NCBI GenBank assembly: GCA_016932295.1
Contig: JAFGDC010000305.1
Location: 1-18,416 of the forward strand
DNA: 18,416 nt
From: a candidate division CSSED10-310 bacterium
GTDB lineage: Bacteria > CSSED10-310 > JAFGDC01
Direction: 5' to 3'
Shown: piece after piece, positions 7,301 to 15,331 of the stretch
Numbering within the stretch: the first letter of the stretch is position 1
Layout of the letters: each line of letters opens with the position of its first letter
Program-made: the position numbers and the translations under genes
The notes under the pieces: generated by a model
Databases searched by the model: none
Told to the model about the DNA's origin: nothing
What the model saw: only the letters and a program-made list of their open reading frames with translations

Positions 7301-9883
7301 CCCGTGGTGGATGCCATTCTGGGTCTGCCGCCGGCGGTGGCGATCGAACAACGTCTGGCGCGCGGTAGCGCCCGTTCAACGGTGGGCACCATAAGCGAGG
7401 TGATGGATTTCCTTCGTCTGCTGTTCGCCCGGACCGGCACCCAGCACTGTGAGCGTTGTGGTGAGAAACTGACGCCGCTGAGCATCGAGGAGATGGCGGA
7501 AACCATCGTGCGGCGCCCCGACCGGGAAGAGGTGTCCCTCGTTGCCCCGGCGGTAGTCGGCCGTAAGGGCTATCACAAGGAAGCAATGCGCAGCATGGCG
7601 GCGCAGGGCTGCACGCGGATATTCGCAGACGGACGGTTCTATCCCGCCACCAGCCTCCCGGAGCTGGAGCGATATGGGATACATGATGTCGGAGGTGAGA
7701 CAGCCCGTTTCATCCCCGGCACCATGGATCGCCGCGTCATGATACGAGAATTGCGACGATGCCTTGACCTGGGTGACGATCATCTCTGGGTGATTCCCGC
7801 CACCGGCGAACGGATGGAGATGACCACCGCCGAGCATTGCCTGCGCTGCGGCATAGGATATCCTCCCCTGGAGCCCAGGAGCTTCTCCTTCAATGCCGCC
7901 GCCGGTCGTTGCCCGAGTTGCGACGGCCTGGGCACGACTCCCAACGTCATGGAGGACCTGGCACTGCCGCGGAGTGCGCCCAGCCTCGAGGAAGGCGGCT
8001 GCCCGCCGCTTCAGCTCAAGACATTCCCGCGCGCCATCCGCCGGGGGGTGCTCAAGGAAGCCGCCCGACTCGGCATCGACAGCACCCGGCCCATTGCATC
8101 ATGGCCACCTGCCTGGCGCTCCCTGTTCCTGTCCGGGATCGCAGGGAAAACATCACAGGATGCCGGTTTCGAGGGTCTCGCCGCCATCCTGCTGCGATTG
8201 GCCGCTGATGGCTATAGAAATCAAGCGGTGGGGGGATTGGATGAGTTCATCGAACGCACGGCCTGCCCCGATTGCGGAGGATTGCGATTGAATGCCAGGG
8301 CGCTGGCGGTTCAAGCCGCGGGTCACACCGTGCGCGAACTGCTTGGCATGAGCATCGATGAAGCACTGGAATTCTGGTCAATGGTTCAACTTACCGGACG
8401 AGAAGCCAGACTGGCTCGCGACATCATCCCGGAGATCACCGCCCGGCTTTCCTTCATGCGGGAGGTTGGACTCGGTTACCTGACACTGGCGCGAGGCATG
8501 GACACTCTCTCCGGCGGAGAAATCCAGCGCACGAGGCTGTCGGCGCAGCTCAGCAGCGATCTGCGAGGCGTGCTGTACGTCCTCGATGAACCAACCATAG
8601 GACTTCACCGGCGGGACCATCTACGCCTGCTCAACACCCTTGGGAGACTTGCGGCGCAGGGTAATTCGGTGGTTATCGTGGAACACGACGAGGCGACAAT
8701 ACGGCATGCCGACCTGGTGGTCGATCTCGGCCCCGGCGGCGGCAGCGGCGGAGGCAGGGTGGTGGCGGTGGGGACACCGGAACAGGTGATGCACACGGCC
8801 GAATCGATCACCGGAGCATGCCTGCGCACTCCTCCGGTTCCCCCACCGGTGTGCCATGAAGCGCCGGACCGTTGGCTCGAAATTCACGGCGCTCATGCCC
8901 ACAACCTGCAGCACATCGATGTGCGCATCCCATTGCAACGACTGACGGCGATCACCGGCGTTTCGGGCTCAGGCAAGAGTTCGCTCCTGCTGGATGTCCT
9001 CAACCGGAATATACCCGGGCTGATACGAGGCGACAGATCGACGCCGCAACATGCCACCGGCATCACGGGCTACAAGCAGCTCGACCGGCTACTGCTGGTG
9101 GATCAATCTCCCATCGGCCGCACGCCGAGGTCCAATCCAGCCACCTATGTCGGCTGTTTCGATGCCATCAGGAAAGTGTTCGCCAATCTTCCCCAGTCCC
9201 GCATACGCGGCTATTCCGCGAGTCATTTCTCTTTCAATGTCAAAGGTGGGCGTTGTGATGCCTGCGAAGGACAGGGAAAAATCAAGATCGAAATGCGCTT
9301 TCTGCCGGACGTATACATTCCTTGTGAGACATGCAACGGAGCGAGATACCGCAAGGAAATCCTGGACGCCCGGCGACGCGGGCGATCAATTGCGGACGTC
9401 CTCGCCATGACCATCGAGGAAGCCCTGGATTTCTTTGCGGAGCATGCTCGCATCGCCGGCCCGCTCCAGGTGCTCACCGATATAGGATTGGGATATCTGC
9501 AGGTGGGACAAGAGTCCAACACGCTCTCCGGCGGGGAGGCGCAACGCGTGAAACTCGCCGCGGAACTGGGCGGGAGATCCTCGGCTCATACCCTCTTCCT
9601 TCTGGATGAACCCACCACCGGACTTCACATGGCAGACGTCAGACGCCTGCTGGGTGTCCTGAGAACCCTGGTGAACCGTGGCAACACGGTGGTAGTAGTC
9701 GAACATGACCTGGATTTCATAGCAGGATGCGACCACCTGATCGATCTCGGTCCGGAAGCTGCCAGGCAGGGTGGTCGAATCGTCGCTGAAGGGTGCCTGA
9801 AGGACTTGTTGGACTCGACTGTCGAAAGTCATACCCTGGGCGTCATCAGGGACCATCGCGCCACCGTTCGCGAACGTCCCTGA
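4337..9883 (+). CDS. uvrA: Tandem double-length UvrA, excinuclease ABC subunit A
   Basis: UvrA is the DNA-damage sensor of nucleotide excision repair; it binds UvrB and uses paired ABC ATPases. The usual length is about 940 residues, but this product has 1848: two complete UvrA units, residues 1-921 and 922-1848, in one frame. All four ATPase sites are present: Walker A GxSGSGKS at 32, 606, 949 and 1541; signatures LSGGE at 456, LSAGE at 795, LSGGE at 1391 and 1730; each followed by a LDEP Walker B and a VEHD/IEHN switch. Zinc cysteines are intact in both halves (242/245/266/269, 376/379, 705/708/728/731; then 1168/1171/1192/1195, 1310/1313, 1640/1643/1663/1666). The second half is canonical, with the UvrB-binding RKG segment at 1076-1078 and DQSPIGRT at 1589. 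The first half lacks RKG and has DGAPPSTN at 654 in place of DQSPIGRT. Covalent tandem UvrA is known in Chlamydiae. Presumably one chain replaces the UvrA homodimer. Confidence 0.95.
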   Translation: MKGIIRIVGARQHNLKNIDLEINLGELTVITGVSGSGKSSLALSTLYAEGQRRYVESFSPYIRQFLGREDRPDVDRIEGILPAIAIERVNRILSSRSTVGTVAELEDYLKLLFHHLSVLHCGSCGAPVRPTTAEDLHRWWRTQATGPWLVAFPFTAGEPAARREFLLSAGLVRCLAGDDVIRLEDLPEGEPPDLVIMDRLPETCEPERFTDAVDQSYRLGDDRLVLIGPDGDRHAFRRGLVCPNCDITYGDSSPNLFSFNSPAGACPECEGFGAVLRIDEHKVVPDPRLSIAAGAIKPWTTATARPTFEELLNYCTAAGIPTDVPYERLPAQARHAVFHGDHRWFGVVGFFNWLEQYRYKMHVRVFLSRYRSQFTCPVCKGSRMRPEAILYRLQGKPINELRGMSLDDLEAFITGLTVVDRDQAAAVVRDELITRLGYLREIGLGYLTLERPSRTLSGGEVQRVNLTTALGTALTNTLFVLDEPSAGLHARDIGRLNAILRRLRAAGNTVVVVEHDPAVIRAADRVIDLGPGAGEKGGEIVFQGTPAQLAGATTVTGRHFRGDEAETTRRHQRRTWGAISLRNASMHNLQHLDVTFPLGSLVCITGVSGSGKSTLVEDLLYPAVQYRLGERFAAPPAMDGIEIHGKLEAVRLIDGAPPSTNSRATPASILKLLDPIRKRFAATAGARKRGFSASHFSFNSPAGRCPTCNGQGYEIIEMQFLADVMIRCPECKGRRFRDEILEVRKDGLSIADVLELTACEAREKFAGARDLVDRLDLMIRLGLGYLQLGQPLGALSAGETQRLKLALHLQQGGIRRTLYLLDEPTTGLHPADITMLVNALDHLLDAGNAVIVIEHNLDFIRFADYLVDLGPEGGAAGGRIVFEGPLENAFTAQGSLTAAALRGEIGLTEAPEPARVDATDEMVIRGAREHNLKNIDLRLPHGKMIVITGLSGSGKSTLAHDILFAEGQRRYIESLSTYARRFIRQLRRPVVDAILGLPPAVAIEQRLARGSARSTVGTISEVMDFLRLLFARTGTQHCERCGEKLTPLSIEEMAETIVRRPDREEVSLVAPAVVGRKGYHKEAMRSMAAQGCTRIFADGRFYPATSLPELERYGIHDVGGETARFIPGTMDRRVMIRELRRCLDLGDDHLWVIPATGERMEMTTAEHCLRCGIGYPPLEPRSFSFNAAAGRCPSCDGLGTTPNVMEDLALPRSAPSLEEGGCPPLQLKTFPRAIRRGVLKEAARLGIDSTRPIASWPPAWRSLFLSGIAGKTSQDAGFEGLAAILLRLAADGYRNQAVGGLDEFIERTACPDCGGLRLNARALAVQAAGHTVRELLGMSIDEALEFWSMVQLTGREARLARDIIPEITARLSFMREVGLGYLTLARGMDTLSGGEIQRTRLSAQLSSDLRGVLYVLDEPTIGLHRRDHLRLLNTLGRLAAQGNSVVIVEHDEATIRHADLVVDLGPGGGSGGGRVVAVGTPEQVMHTAESITGACLRTPPVPPPVCHEAPDRWLEIHGAHAHNLQHIDVRIPLQRLTAITGVSGSGKSSLLLDVLNRNIPGLIRGDRSTPQHATGITGYKQLDRLLLVDQSPIGRTPRSNPATYVGCFDAIRKVFANLPQSRIRGYSASHFSFNVKGGRCDACEGQGKIKIEMRFLPDVYIPCETCNGARYRKEILDARRRGRSIADVLAMTIEEALDFFAEHARIAGPLQVLTDIGLGYLQVGQESNTLSGGEAQRVKLAAELGGRSSAHTLFLLDEPTTGLHMADVRRLLGVLRTLVNRGNTVVVVEHDLDFIAGCDHLIDLGPEAARQGGRIVAEGCLKDLLDSTVESHTLGVIRDHRATVRERP

Positions 9884-10028
9884 TTCACACCAGGGGGAAG
9901 ACGGACAGGTCTGCCGGAAGTTCCGACGCCCGATCCCGGTCACGGTCGACTCTGAATGGTTCGGCTTGCATCACGAAATGAGATCCGCACCGAAGAGCCA
10001 GTCGGAAGGGATCACACCGTCCGAAGGG

Positions 10029-10057
10029 AGGACAATTGCCGCATCGGCTGCTATAAA
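10029..10057 (+). promoter_or_regulatory. Candidate promoter for the queG-led operon
   Basis: AGGACA (10029-10034, 4/6) and TATAAA (10052-10057, 5/6) are 17 bp apart and lie 31 nt before the ATG at 10089. The 205-nt gap after uvrA supports a new transcription unit. The uvrA stop overlaps a small 5-bp stem (CCCTG 9878-9882, CAGGG 9891-9895) too weak to call a terminator. Confidence 0.4.
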
Positions 10058-10088
10058 TGATACACAGGTGTGAGGACCGGAAGCACTC

Positions 10089-11114
10089 ATGGTACGAACA
10101 ACCATACAGCCGAATCTGATCAAGGAAGCCGCAGGTATGGCCGGTTTCCAGGCCTGTGGCATCGCCGGTCTGGACCTGGAACCTGATATGAAGCGTTTCA
10201 AGGCCTGGCTCGATGCCGGCAGGCATGGCGGGATGACCTATCTCGAGCGCAACCAGGAAATCCGCGCCGATCCTCGCAGACTGCTGCCCGGAGCGGCGAC
10301 AGCGGTAGTGGTGGCCATGAGTTACATACATACTGATCCCATCGATACGGGACGATGGGTGAGCAGGCACGCCAGGGGGCGTGATTATCACCTGGTGATG
10401 AAGGACCGACTGACCGATCTGGCGGACCGGTTGAGCAGGATGGCGCCGTTGCACTGGCGCGCCTGCGTGGATACGGCGCCGCTTCTGGAACGCAGCATGG
10501 CGCGGCGGGCCGGGCTCGGGTGGATTGGACGCAACACCAATCTGATCACGCCCGATTGGGGTTCCTTCATTGTACTGGGTGAACTGCTGATCGACTGGGA
10601 GGTGCCGCCTGACCAGGTGCTGCCGGACCGCTGCGGTGACTGCCGCGCCTGCATTGAAGCTTGCCCCACCGGCGCCCTGTCGGATGAGGGGCTGGCTGCC
10701 GATCGCTGCCTGTCCTACCTGACAATCGAGCATCGCGGTTGTATCCCATCTGAATTTCACCCGTTTTTCGGGGATATGTTTTTCGGGTGCGACCGTTGCC
10801 AGTCCATCTGTCCCTGGAACAGGATCACGAATGATCTCGACATCGGGGAACTCATGCCCCGGTCACTGCCAGACGTGAGTCAACTGGCATGCCTCACCCC
10901 ATCGGGCTTCCGGCGATTCTTCCAGGACACTTCGCTGTTCCGGGCACGATGGAGCGGTTTCATGCGGAATCTGGTCATTCACGTCAAGGCGCGATATCCT
11001 GAACAGGCTGCCGCCATACTCGCCCCGTTGCGCTTCTGCGGCGACCCACTGGTGGCGGCAACTCTTGCAGAGACGGCGAAGACAACGCCGGGAGCAGAAT
11101 CCAGCCATGACTGA
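10089..11114 (+). CDS. queG: Epoxyqueuosine reductase QueG
   Basis: QueG is the cobalamin- and iron-sulfur-dependent enzyme that reduces epoxyqueuosine to queuosine at the wobble base of GUN-decoding tRNAs, in the cytoplasm. The 341-residue protein contains the N-terminal reductase-like domain with DPRRLLPGA (61-69), the VDTAPLLER segment with the probable catalytic acid D128, and GLGWIGRNTNLI (142-153). Two [4Fe-4S] motifs follow: CGDCRACIEACPTGAL (C182, C185, C188, C192) and GCDRCQSICPWN (C234, C237, C241), with C207 between them. The length fits QueG forms without a long HEAT-repeat tail. The Shine-Dalgarno is weak (GGA at 10079-10081). The 3' end overlaps the next gene by 8 nt in ATGACTGA, implying coupled translation. 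No other queuosine gene is in the window. Confidence 0.93.
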   Translation: MVRTTIQPNLIKEAAGMAGFQACGIAGLDLEPDMKRFKAWLDAGRHGGMTYLERNQEIRADPRRLLPGAATAVVVAMSYIHTDPIDTGRWVSRHARGRDYHLVMKDRLTDLADRLSRMAPLHWRACVDTAPLLERSMARRAGLGWIGRNTNLITPDWGSFIVLGELLIDWEVPPDQVLPDRCGDCRACIEACPTGALSDEGLAADRCLSYLTIEHRGCIPSEFHPFFGDMFFGCDRCQSICPWNRITNDLDIGELMPRSLPDVSQLACLTPSGFRRFFQDTSLFRARWSGFMRNLVIHVKARYPEQAAAILAPLRFCGDPLVAATLAETAKTTPGAESSHD

Positions 11115-12888
11115 AGAGCATTACAAGCCGTATCTCGCTGCATTTCAGAGAAAGCTGCCGGATGATTACCGCATACGGGCGGAGGGTGCCGAGCTGATCA
11201 TCTGGAAGGATGATCCCGACGACAGTGTGCGCATTCAGCTCGACGAACTGGTGGACAGAATCGATCCAGATTCCAGCGACATGGATCACGTGGTGCTGCT
11301 GGTACGCAATTCCCTTGACATGCACACCGAGCAGATCTCGCTGGAGCAGTGCCAATGCGGCGCCGCGGCGCATGCCTGCCGCAAGGTGCGCTCCGTCTCG
11401 TTCCTGCAAACGTTGACTCAGCAGATGGAGCCGGCGGCGGACCAGCGGGACGGATACGCCGTGATCGCCGCTCGGGAGTGCCCTGATCACCTGTTGTACC
11501 TGTCCCGCGATCATCTTGCCGTCATGGGATTGGATGAGGCCGGTTTCACCGCGATAGCTGAACGTCACCTGGCGGCAGTCCGTTTCGAACTGTTCCAATT
11601 TGAACGCAAGATCGCCGATCGACATTGTCTGTTCCTGCTGGGCAGGGATGCCGCCGGCATTGCACTGGACGGAAAGCTGGTCAAAAGCGCGCTGAACGCC
11701 TGTGGTGTACAGTGGCGGGAAGGTCCCGTGCAGATGTACGGTTTCGCGGAAAACATCCTGCTCATGTACCAGGCGGACACTCCTGACTCCGTCTGCGAAT
11801 ACCGGGCGCTGAAATATTTCACCAGGGTCATCAGGGCGCGCCTGCCCGCCATCAATCCCGGCCGCCCCATCGATCTGCATATGACCTTGCAGCCGACGGG
11901 CGAGCCGGCGGGAGTGGTCACGATCCGGTTCCGCTCGCCTGAAACGGACCAGCAACAGGAACGGGCGCCGCGGTCCCGCCTCGGCACGTTAGCCAAGGTG
12001 GTACTGCTGGGAATCCTGCTGGTACTGCTGCAGCCCCTGCTGGTGCGCGATCTGACCATTTCCCTGGGTGCGGTCTGGCTCCACGCCCTGCTCCTCACCT
12101 GCAGCGCCGGGCTCGGCGTGGTCCTGGCAGCGGTCAGTGCCATCCAGAGTGAGGAGAAGCTGGTGCAATGGCCGCCGCCGGAAGCCGCGTTCACCGCCGT
12201 CCAACATCTCGATCCATGGCGTGAACAGGGGTACCGATGGCCGAGTCTCGTGGTCACCCTCATCCCGCTTCTCTATCTGCTGCTCCATTGGTGGTTACAC
12301 AGTTTTGGGTATCTTGGGGAAGGGTCAACAATCCAGACCGGCATTGGAGTGCTCAATTGCGTTGCCGGCACGATGCTGACGTTTTTAACCGCCCGTCTGA
12401 TCTTCTCCCTTTTCCATCGGCACCGTCATTACGCCGTTCTCCACGAGGGGTACAGAGAGCCACTGGCGCTGGCCACCTGGATCAATCTGCCGCGAATTCT
12501 GGCCGACCATTCCGAGAAGGAAATCGCCATCTATGGAAATGTGTTCTCCGCAGTTCCCTGCCGCATTCTTTACGGTTTCAAACAGCCGCGTGATTTCAGC
12601 ACCGCTCTCATGCTTCTGGAGCAGCATCGTTCCATGAGTACCGAACCACCATCCACCCTGGTCAAGCTCATCTTCTTCATGGCGGTGCTCGGGGCATGCA
12701 TTTTCCAGACCTATGCCATCAATCAGCTCTCGCTGGAAACAACCACGAACGCCACCTCCGTACTGGGTGGAATAATGGTCTTCATCTTCTCCAGGTTCTA
12801 CGACAGGATGGTGGGCAATCCCAATCCATTGCGACTGGCTCCGCTCCGGCGGCGGTACGACACGGACGTCTCGGACGATACGGTCTGA
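11107..12888 (+). CDS. DUF1444-like / six-helix membrane protein in MoxR operon
   Basis: The start is taken as ATG 11107, overlapping the queG stop by 8 nt; an earlier in-frame ATG at 11065 lies deep in queG and adds an implausible QRRRRQRREQ stretch. The 593-residue product has two parts. Residues 1-285 are soluble and resemble DUF1444 (YtpQ) proteins in order of elements: VRIQLDELVDRI (41-52), VRSVSFLQ (94-101), a YAVIAARECPDHLLYLSRDH segment (117-136) and a following helix. Four cysteines at 82, 84, 91 and 125 are notable. Residues 293-563 are a membrane module with likely helices at 293-310, 320-345, 379-398, 409-436, 517-538 and 549-563, with a long loop from 437 to 516. The tail is basic (RRRY). 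I know of no named function for this combination. Its position 11 nt before moxR suggests a role with the MoxR/DUF58 module in the envelope. The DUF1444 link is a by-eye resemblance. Confidence 0.6.
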   Translation: MTEEHYKPYLAAFQRKLPDDYRIRAEGAELIIWKDDPDDSVRIQLDELVDRIDPDSSDMDHVVLLVRNSLDMHTEQISLEQCQCGAAAHACRKVRSVSFLQTLTQQMEPAADQRDGYAVIAARECPDHLLYLSRDHLAVMGLDEAGFTAIAERHLAAVRFELFQFERKIADRHCLFLLGRDAAGIALDGKLVKSALNACGVQWREGPVQMYGFAENILLMYQADTPDSVCEYRALKYFTRVIRARLPAINPGRPIDLHMTLQPTGEPAGVVTIRFRSPETDQQQERAPRSRLGTLAKVVLLGILLVLLQPLLVRDLTISLGAVWLHALLLTCSAGLGVVLAAVSAIQSEEKLVQWPPPEAAFTAVQHLDPWREQGYRWPSLVVTLIPLLYLLLHWWLHSFGYLGEGSTIQTGIGVLNCVAGTMLTFLTARLIFSLFHRHRHYAVLHEGYREPLALATWINLPRILADHSEKEIAIYGNVFSAVPCRILYGFKQPRDFSTALMLLEQHRSMSTEPPSTLVKLIFFMAVLGACIFQTYAINQLSLETTTNATSVLGGIMVFIFSRFYDRMVGNPNPLRLAPLRRRYDTDVSDDTV

Positions 12889-12893
12889 AAGGA
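12888..12893 (+). promoter_or_regulatory. Ribosome binding site of moxR, deciding GTG start
   Basis: AAAGGA stands 6 nt before GTG 12900 and overlaps the stop codon of the upstream gene by one base. It supports the GTG over an upstream in-frame ATG at 12696 that lies inside the previous gene. Confidence 0.7.
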
Positions 12894-12899
12894 ATCGAT

Positions 12900-13853
12900 G
12901 TGACTGAATTTGAATCCAAGACACGGACCCTGCTGGACAATATAGAGCTGGTGGTGGTTGGCAAGACCGACGTGCTGCGACTGCTGCTGGCCGCACTGTT
13001 CGCCAATGGACACGTCTTGTTCGAGGATGTTCCGGGAGTGGCCAAGACCCTGCTGGCGCGTTCACTTGCGCTGTCAATTGGCGGCACGTTCCGGCGCGTC
13101 CAGTGCACTCCTGACTTGCTGCCGGGGGATGTGACCGGCGTGGCGGTGTTCAATCAGAAGACGGCGGATTTCGAATTTCGGCCTGGCCCCATTTTCACCA
13201 ACATCCTATTGGCGGATGAGATCAACCGGGCAACGCCACGGGCGCAGGCCAGCCTTCTGGAATGCATGGCCGAACGGCAGGTCACGGTGGATACGGAGAC
13301 AATCGCCTTGCCAGATCCATTCTTGGTAGTGGCAACCCAGAATCCCATTGAGCACGAAGGTACATTCCCCCTGCCGGAAGCACAGCTCGATCGTTTCCTC
13401 ATGCGGCTGAACATAGGATACCCCACGCCGCGGCACGAGCTGGAGATTTTACGCCGCACGGAACTCCGCCACCCCATCGAAACGCTGCGGCCCGTATTGG
13501 ACATAGCCGAAATCAGTGTGTTACAGCATTTCGTGCGCAAGGTGTACGTTCATGACCAGGTGCGTCGCTACATGGTGGACCTTACCGGTGCTACCCGCGA
13601 GACCCGGCACTTGCTGCTGGGGGCCAGTCCCCGCGCCACCATGGCGCTGTTCCGGACGGCGCAGGCCATGGCCGCGCTGGACGGCAGGGATCACGTGCTC
13701 CCCGACGATGTCAAGGCTGTCATGCTGCCCATAATCGAACACCGTGTCATGTTGAATCCTGAAAGCAGGTTGCGTGGCTATACGGTACGCCGGGCGCTGA
13801 TAGAGGTTCTGGACAAAGTCAGAGTGCCGACCGGCGTCCGCTACGAACGCTGA
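12900..13853 (+). CDS. MoxR-family AAA+ ATPase
   Basis: The product is 317 residues from GTG 12900, the usual length for MoxR proteins (about 310-340). MoxR ATPases act as chaperone-like remodelers for partner proteins, often DUF58 and VWA proteins. Visible motifs: Walker A EDVPGVAKT (42-50), with the alanine-before-lysine variant common in this family; Walker B ILLADEINRA (102-111); RAQASLLECMAERQVT (114-129); sensor 1 VVATQNP (143-149); LPEAQLDRFLMRL (158-170) with the arginine finger region; and the C-terminal lid with GASPRATMALFRTAQA, sensor 2 arginine in SPRA. All catalytic features look intact, so the enzyme should be active. It is the third gene of the queG-led run; the DUF58 gene follows after 9 nt. 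Confidence 0.93.
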   Translation: MTEFESKTRTLLDNIELVVVGKTDVLRLLLAALFANGHVLFEDVPGVAKTLLARSLALSIGGTFRRVQCTPDLLPGDVTGVAVFNQKTADFEFRPGPIFTNILLADEINRATPRAQASLLECMAERQVTVDTETIALPDPFLVVATQNPIEHEGTFPLPEAQLDRFLMRLNIGYPTPRHELEILRRTELRHPIETLRPVLDIAEISVLQHFVRKVYVHDQVRRYMVDLTGATRETRHLLLGASPRATMALFRTAQAMAALDGRDHVLPDDVKAVMLPIIEHRVMLNPESRLRGYTVRRALIEVLDKVRVPTGVRYER

Positions 13854-13862
13854 TTCCACGCG

Positions 13863-15257
13863 ATGAATCGATCGAAACATGTAATCCCGCCGAAGGCCGC
13901 GGCAACGATCGAGTCTTCCAGGCGGCGGGATCAGGCCGCCACCACTGCCACCGGCGCTACCATTCAGGTGCAGGATGTCACCAGGTGGTGTGCGCCGCTT
14001 CTGATGGCGGTACTTGCGCTGCTCCTGCGCAGCGGTTTCTTCGCCTTCCTGCTGTATACTATCGCCGGGCTTTGGGGTATCAGCCGGATAATGGCCCGGA
14101 TGACCTGCCGCCGAGTCACCGTGACAAGAGAAAAAACCGGCGGGGAAGTCGCCATTGGTGAGACAGTGCGCTTCCGGGTCAGGATCGAGAACCATGATAC
14201 GCTGCCGATCCTCTGGATATGGACCAGGGACTGGTTTCCCGATCATCTCGCCCATGAAGGAAGGTACAGTTCACTCATCACCGTTCCCGCCGGTGGCGCG
14301 GCCACCTTCGCCTATCAGCTCAGTTTCAGGCAGCGTGGCTTCTATCGAATCGGTCCGGTCACCACCGTCAGCGGCGACATGTTCGGCCTGGCGCGACGTA
14401 CGCAACTGTGGCACTGTTATGATCACATCACCGTCCTGCCCCGTATCCATGACCTCACCGGCAGCCTGCCCCTCCATCATCGCCCCCTGGGTGAGCTGCG
14501 CGTTCAGAAATGTATCCATGAAGATCCGACGCGACCGGCGGGAGTGAGGGAGTACCAGCGCTCTGACGGGTTACGCCGAATCCACTGGAAAGCGTCGGCG
14601 CGGCTCGGTGCTTTGCGCAGCAAGGTATATGAATCCAGCATGACCGCCGGTGCAATGCTCATCCTGGACCTACACCATCCTTCCTACCGGCGTCAATCGC
14701 CCTATTCTCGATCGGAGATGGTGATACAAGCAGCCGCCTCCCTGCTCCATCTCATTCTCGGCCGAGGTCAGAAGGCCGGATTCCTGAGCAATGCGGCGGA
14801 TGCGGCTCGTGTCGACGCCGAACCGCGCCCGACGGACATCTCCTCCGGCACCATCCGGGAGCTGTTCAAGAAAGCCAGGTCCAGCCCCGACAGACATCCA
14901 GTTAATCCGGTCAAATCGCCGGTAGCGGGAGGACAGGAAGCCCTACTCACGCATCTTCGGCTGCTTGCCCGTCTCGAACTCGCCACCCACCTGCCTGGCT
15001 GGAGGTTGCTCCTTGACGAGTATCCAGCCATGCACCGCGATACCGCGGTGGTTATTCTCGCACCACAATGCGATCGGGAACTGGCAATGGTCATAGAGGA
15101 GATGCGGCGCTCCGGTTTTTCGATCACGTTGCTCCTGTTCGAACCGGATGATGGGGATGCGGCCGACAGCCTTCCGGTCACCGTCGCCGGTGACGTTCCA
15201 GTCCATCGAATCAAGAATATGAAGGATCTCGATCGTGTGGCCGTGCGCACGTTCTAG
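13863..15257 (+). CDS. DUF58 membrane-anchored protein
   Basis: This 464-residue protein has an N-terminal tail of about 40 residues rich in basic and small residues, then two closely spaced membrane helices (about 43-56 and 58-78). A beta-rich region follows, ending in RQRGFYRIGPVTTVSGDMFGL (157-175, written as the family segment RG-Y-IGP---- D-FGL). The DUF58 signature is at 224-258: RPAGVREYQRSDGLRRIHWK and ARLGALRSK. DUF58 proteins have a VWA-like fold and are regular partners of MoxR ATPases; the molecular role is poorly known. After the signature comes an irregular stretch (310-355) likely to be a linker, then a VWA-like end with DTAVVILAPQCD and a Rossmann-like strand SITLLLFEPDD. No obvious Shine-Dalgarno precedes ATG 13863, so translation may be coupled to moxR, which ends 9 nt upstream. 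Confidence 0.88.
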   Translation: MNRSKHVIPPKAAATIESSRRRDQAATTATGATIQVQDVTRWCAPLLMAVLALLLRSGFFAFLLYTIAGLWGISRIMARMTCRRVTVTREKTGGEVAIGETVRFRVRIENHDTLPILWIWTRDWFPDHLAHEGRYSSLITVPAGGAATFAYQLSFRQRGFYRIGPVTTVSGDMFGLARRTQLWHCYDHITVLPRIHDLTGSLPLHHRPLGELRVQKCIHEDPTRPAGVREYQRSDGLRRIHWKASARLGALRSKVYESSMTAGAMLILDLHHPSYRRQSPYSRSEMVIQAAASLLHLILGRGQKAGFLSNAADAARVDAEPRPTDISSGTIRELFKKARSSPDRHPVNPVKSPVAGGQEALLTHLRLLARLELATHLPGWRLLLDEYPAMHRDTAVVILAPQCDRELAMVIEEMRRSGFSITLLLFEPDDGDAADSLPVTVAGDVPVHRIKNMKDLDRVAVRTF

Positions 15258-15331
15258 GGTGGATCATCGAACCGGGCGACGACCGCAAACCCGTTGCCAT
15301 GGGGAGAAGAAATTCCCGGAGTGAGTGAACC

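Noticed and set aside
9865..9876. 12-bp palindrome CGTTCGCGAACG near the uvrA end
   Set aside because: It lies inside the coding end of uvrA, does not fit LexA spacing patterns and can arise by chance in GC-rich codons.
9885..10760. Minus-strand 291-codon frame over queG
   Set aside because: It covers the conserved queG iron-sulfur-motif region on the opposite strand and shows no domain features.
10984..11955. Minus-strand 323-codon frame across the queG/membrane-protein junction
   Set aside because: It runs antisense to two well-supported genes and has no start signal or motif.
13521..14255. Minus-strand 244-codon frame across moxR and DUF58
   Set aside because: It is antisense to the conserved MoxR lid and DUF58 N-terminus; proline/glycine/glutamine-rich shadow composition.
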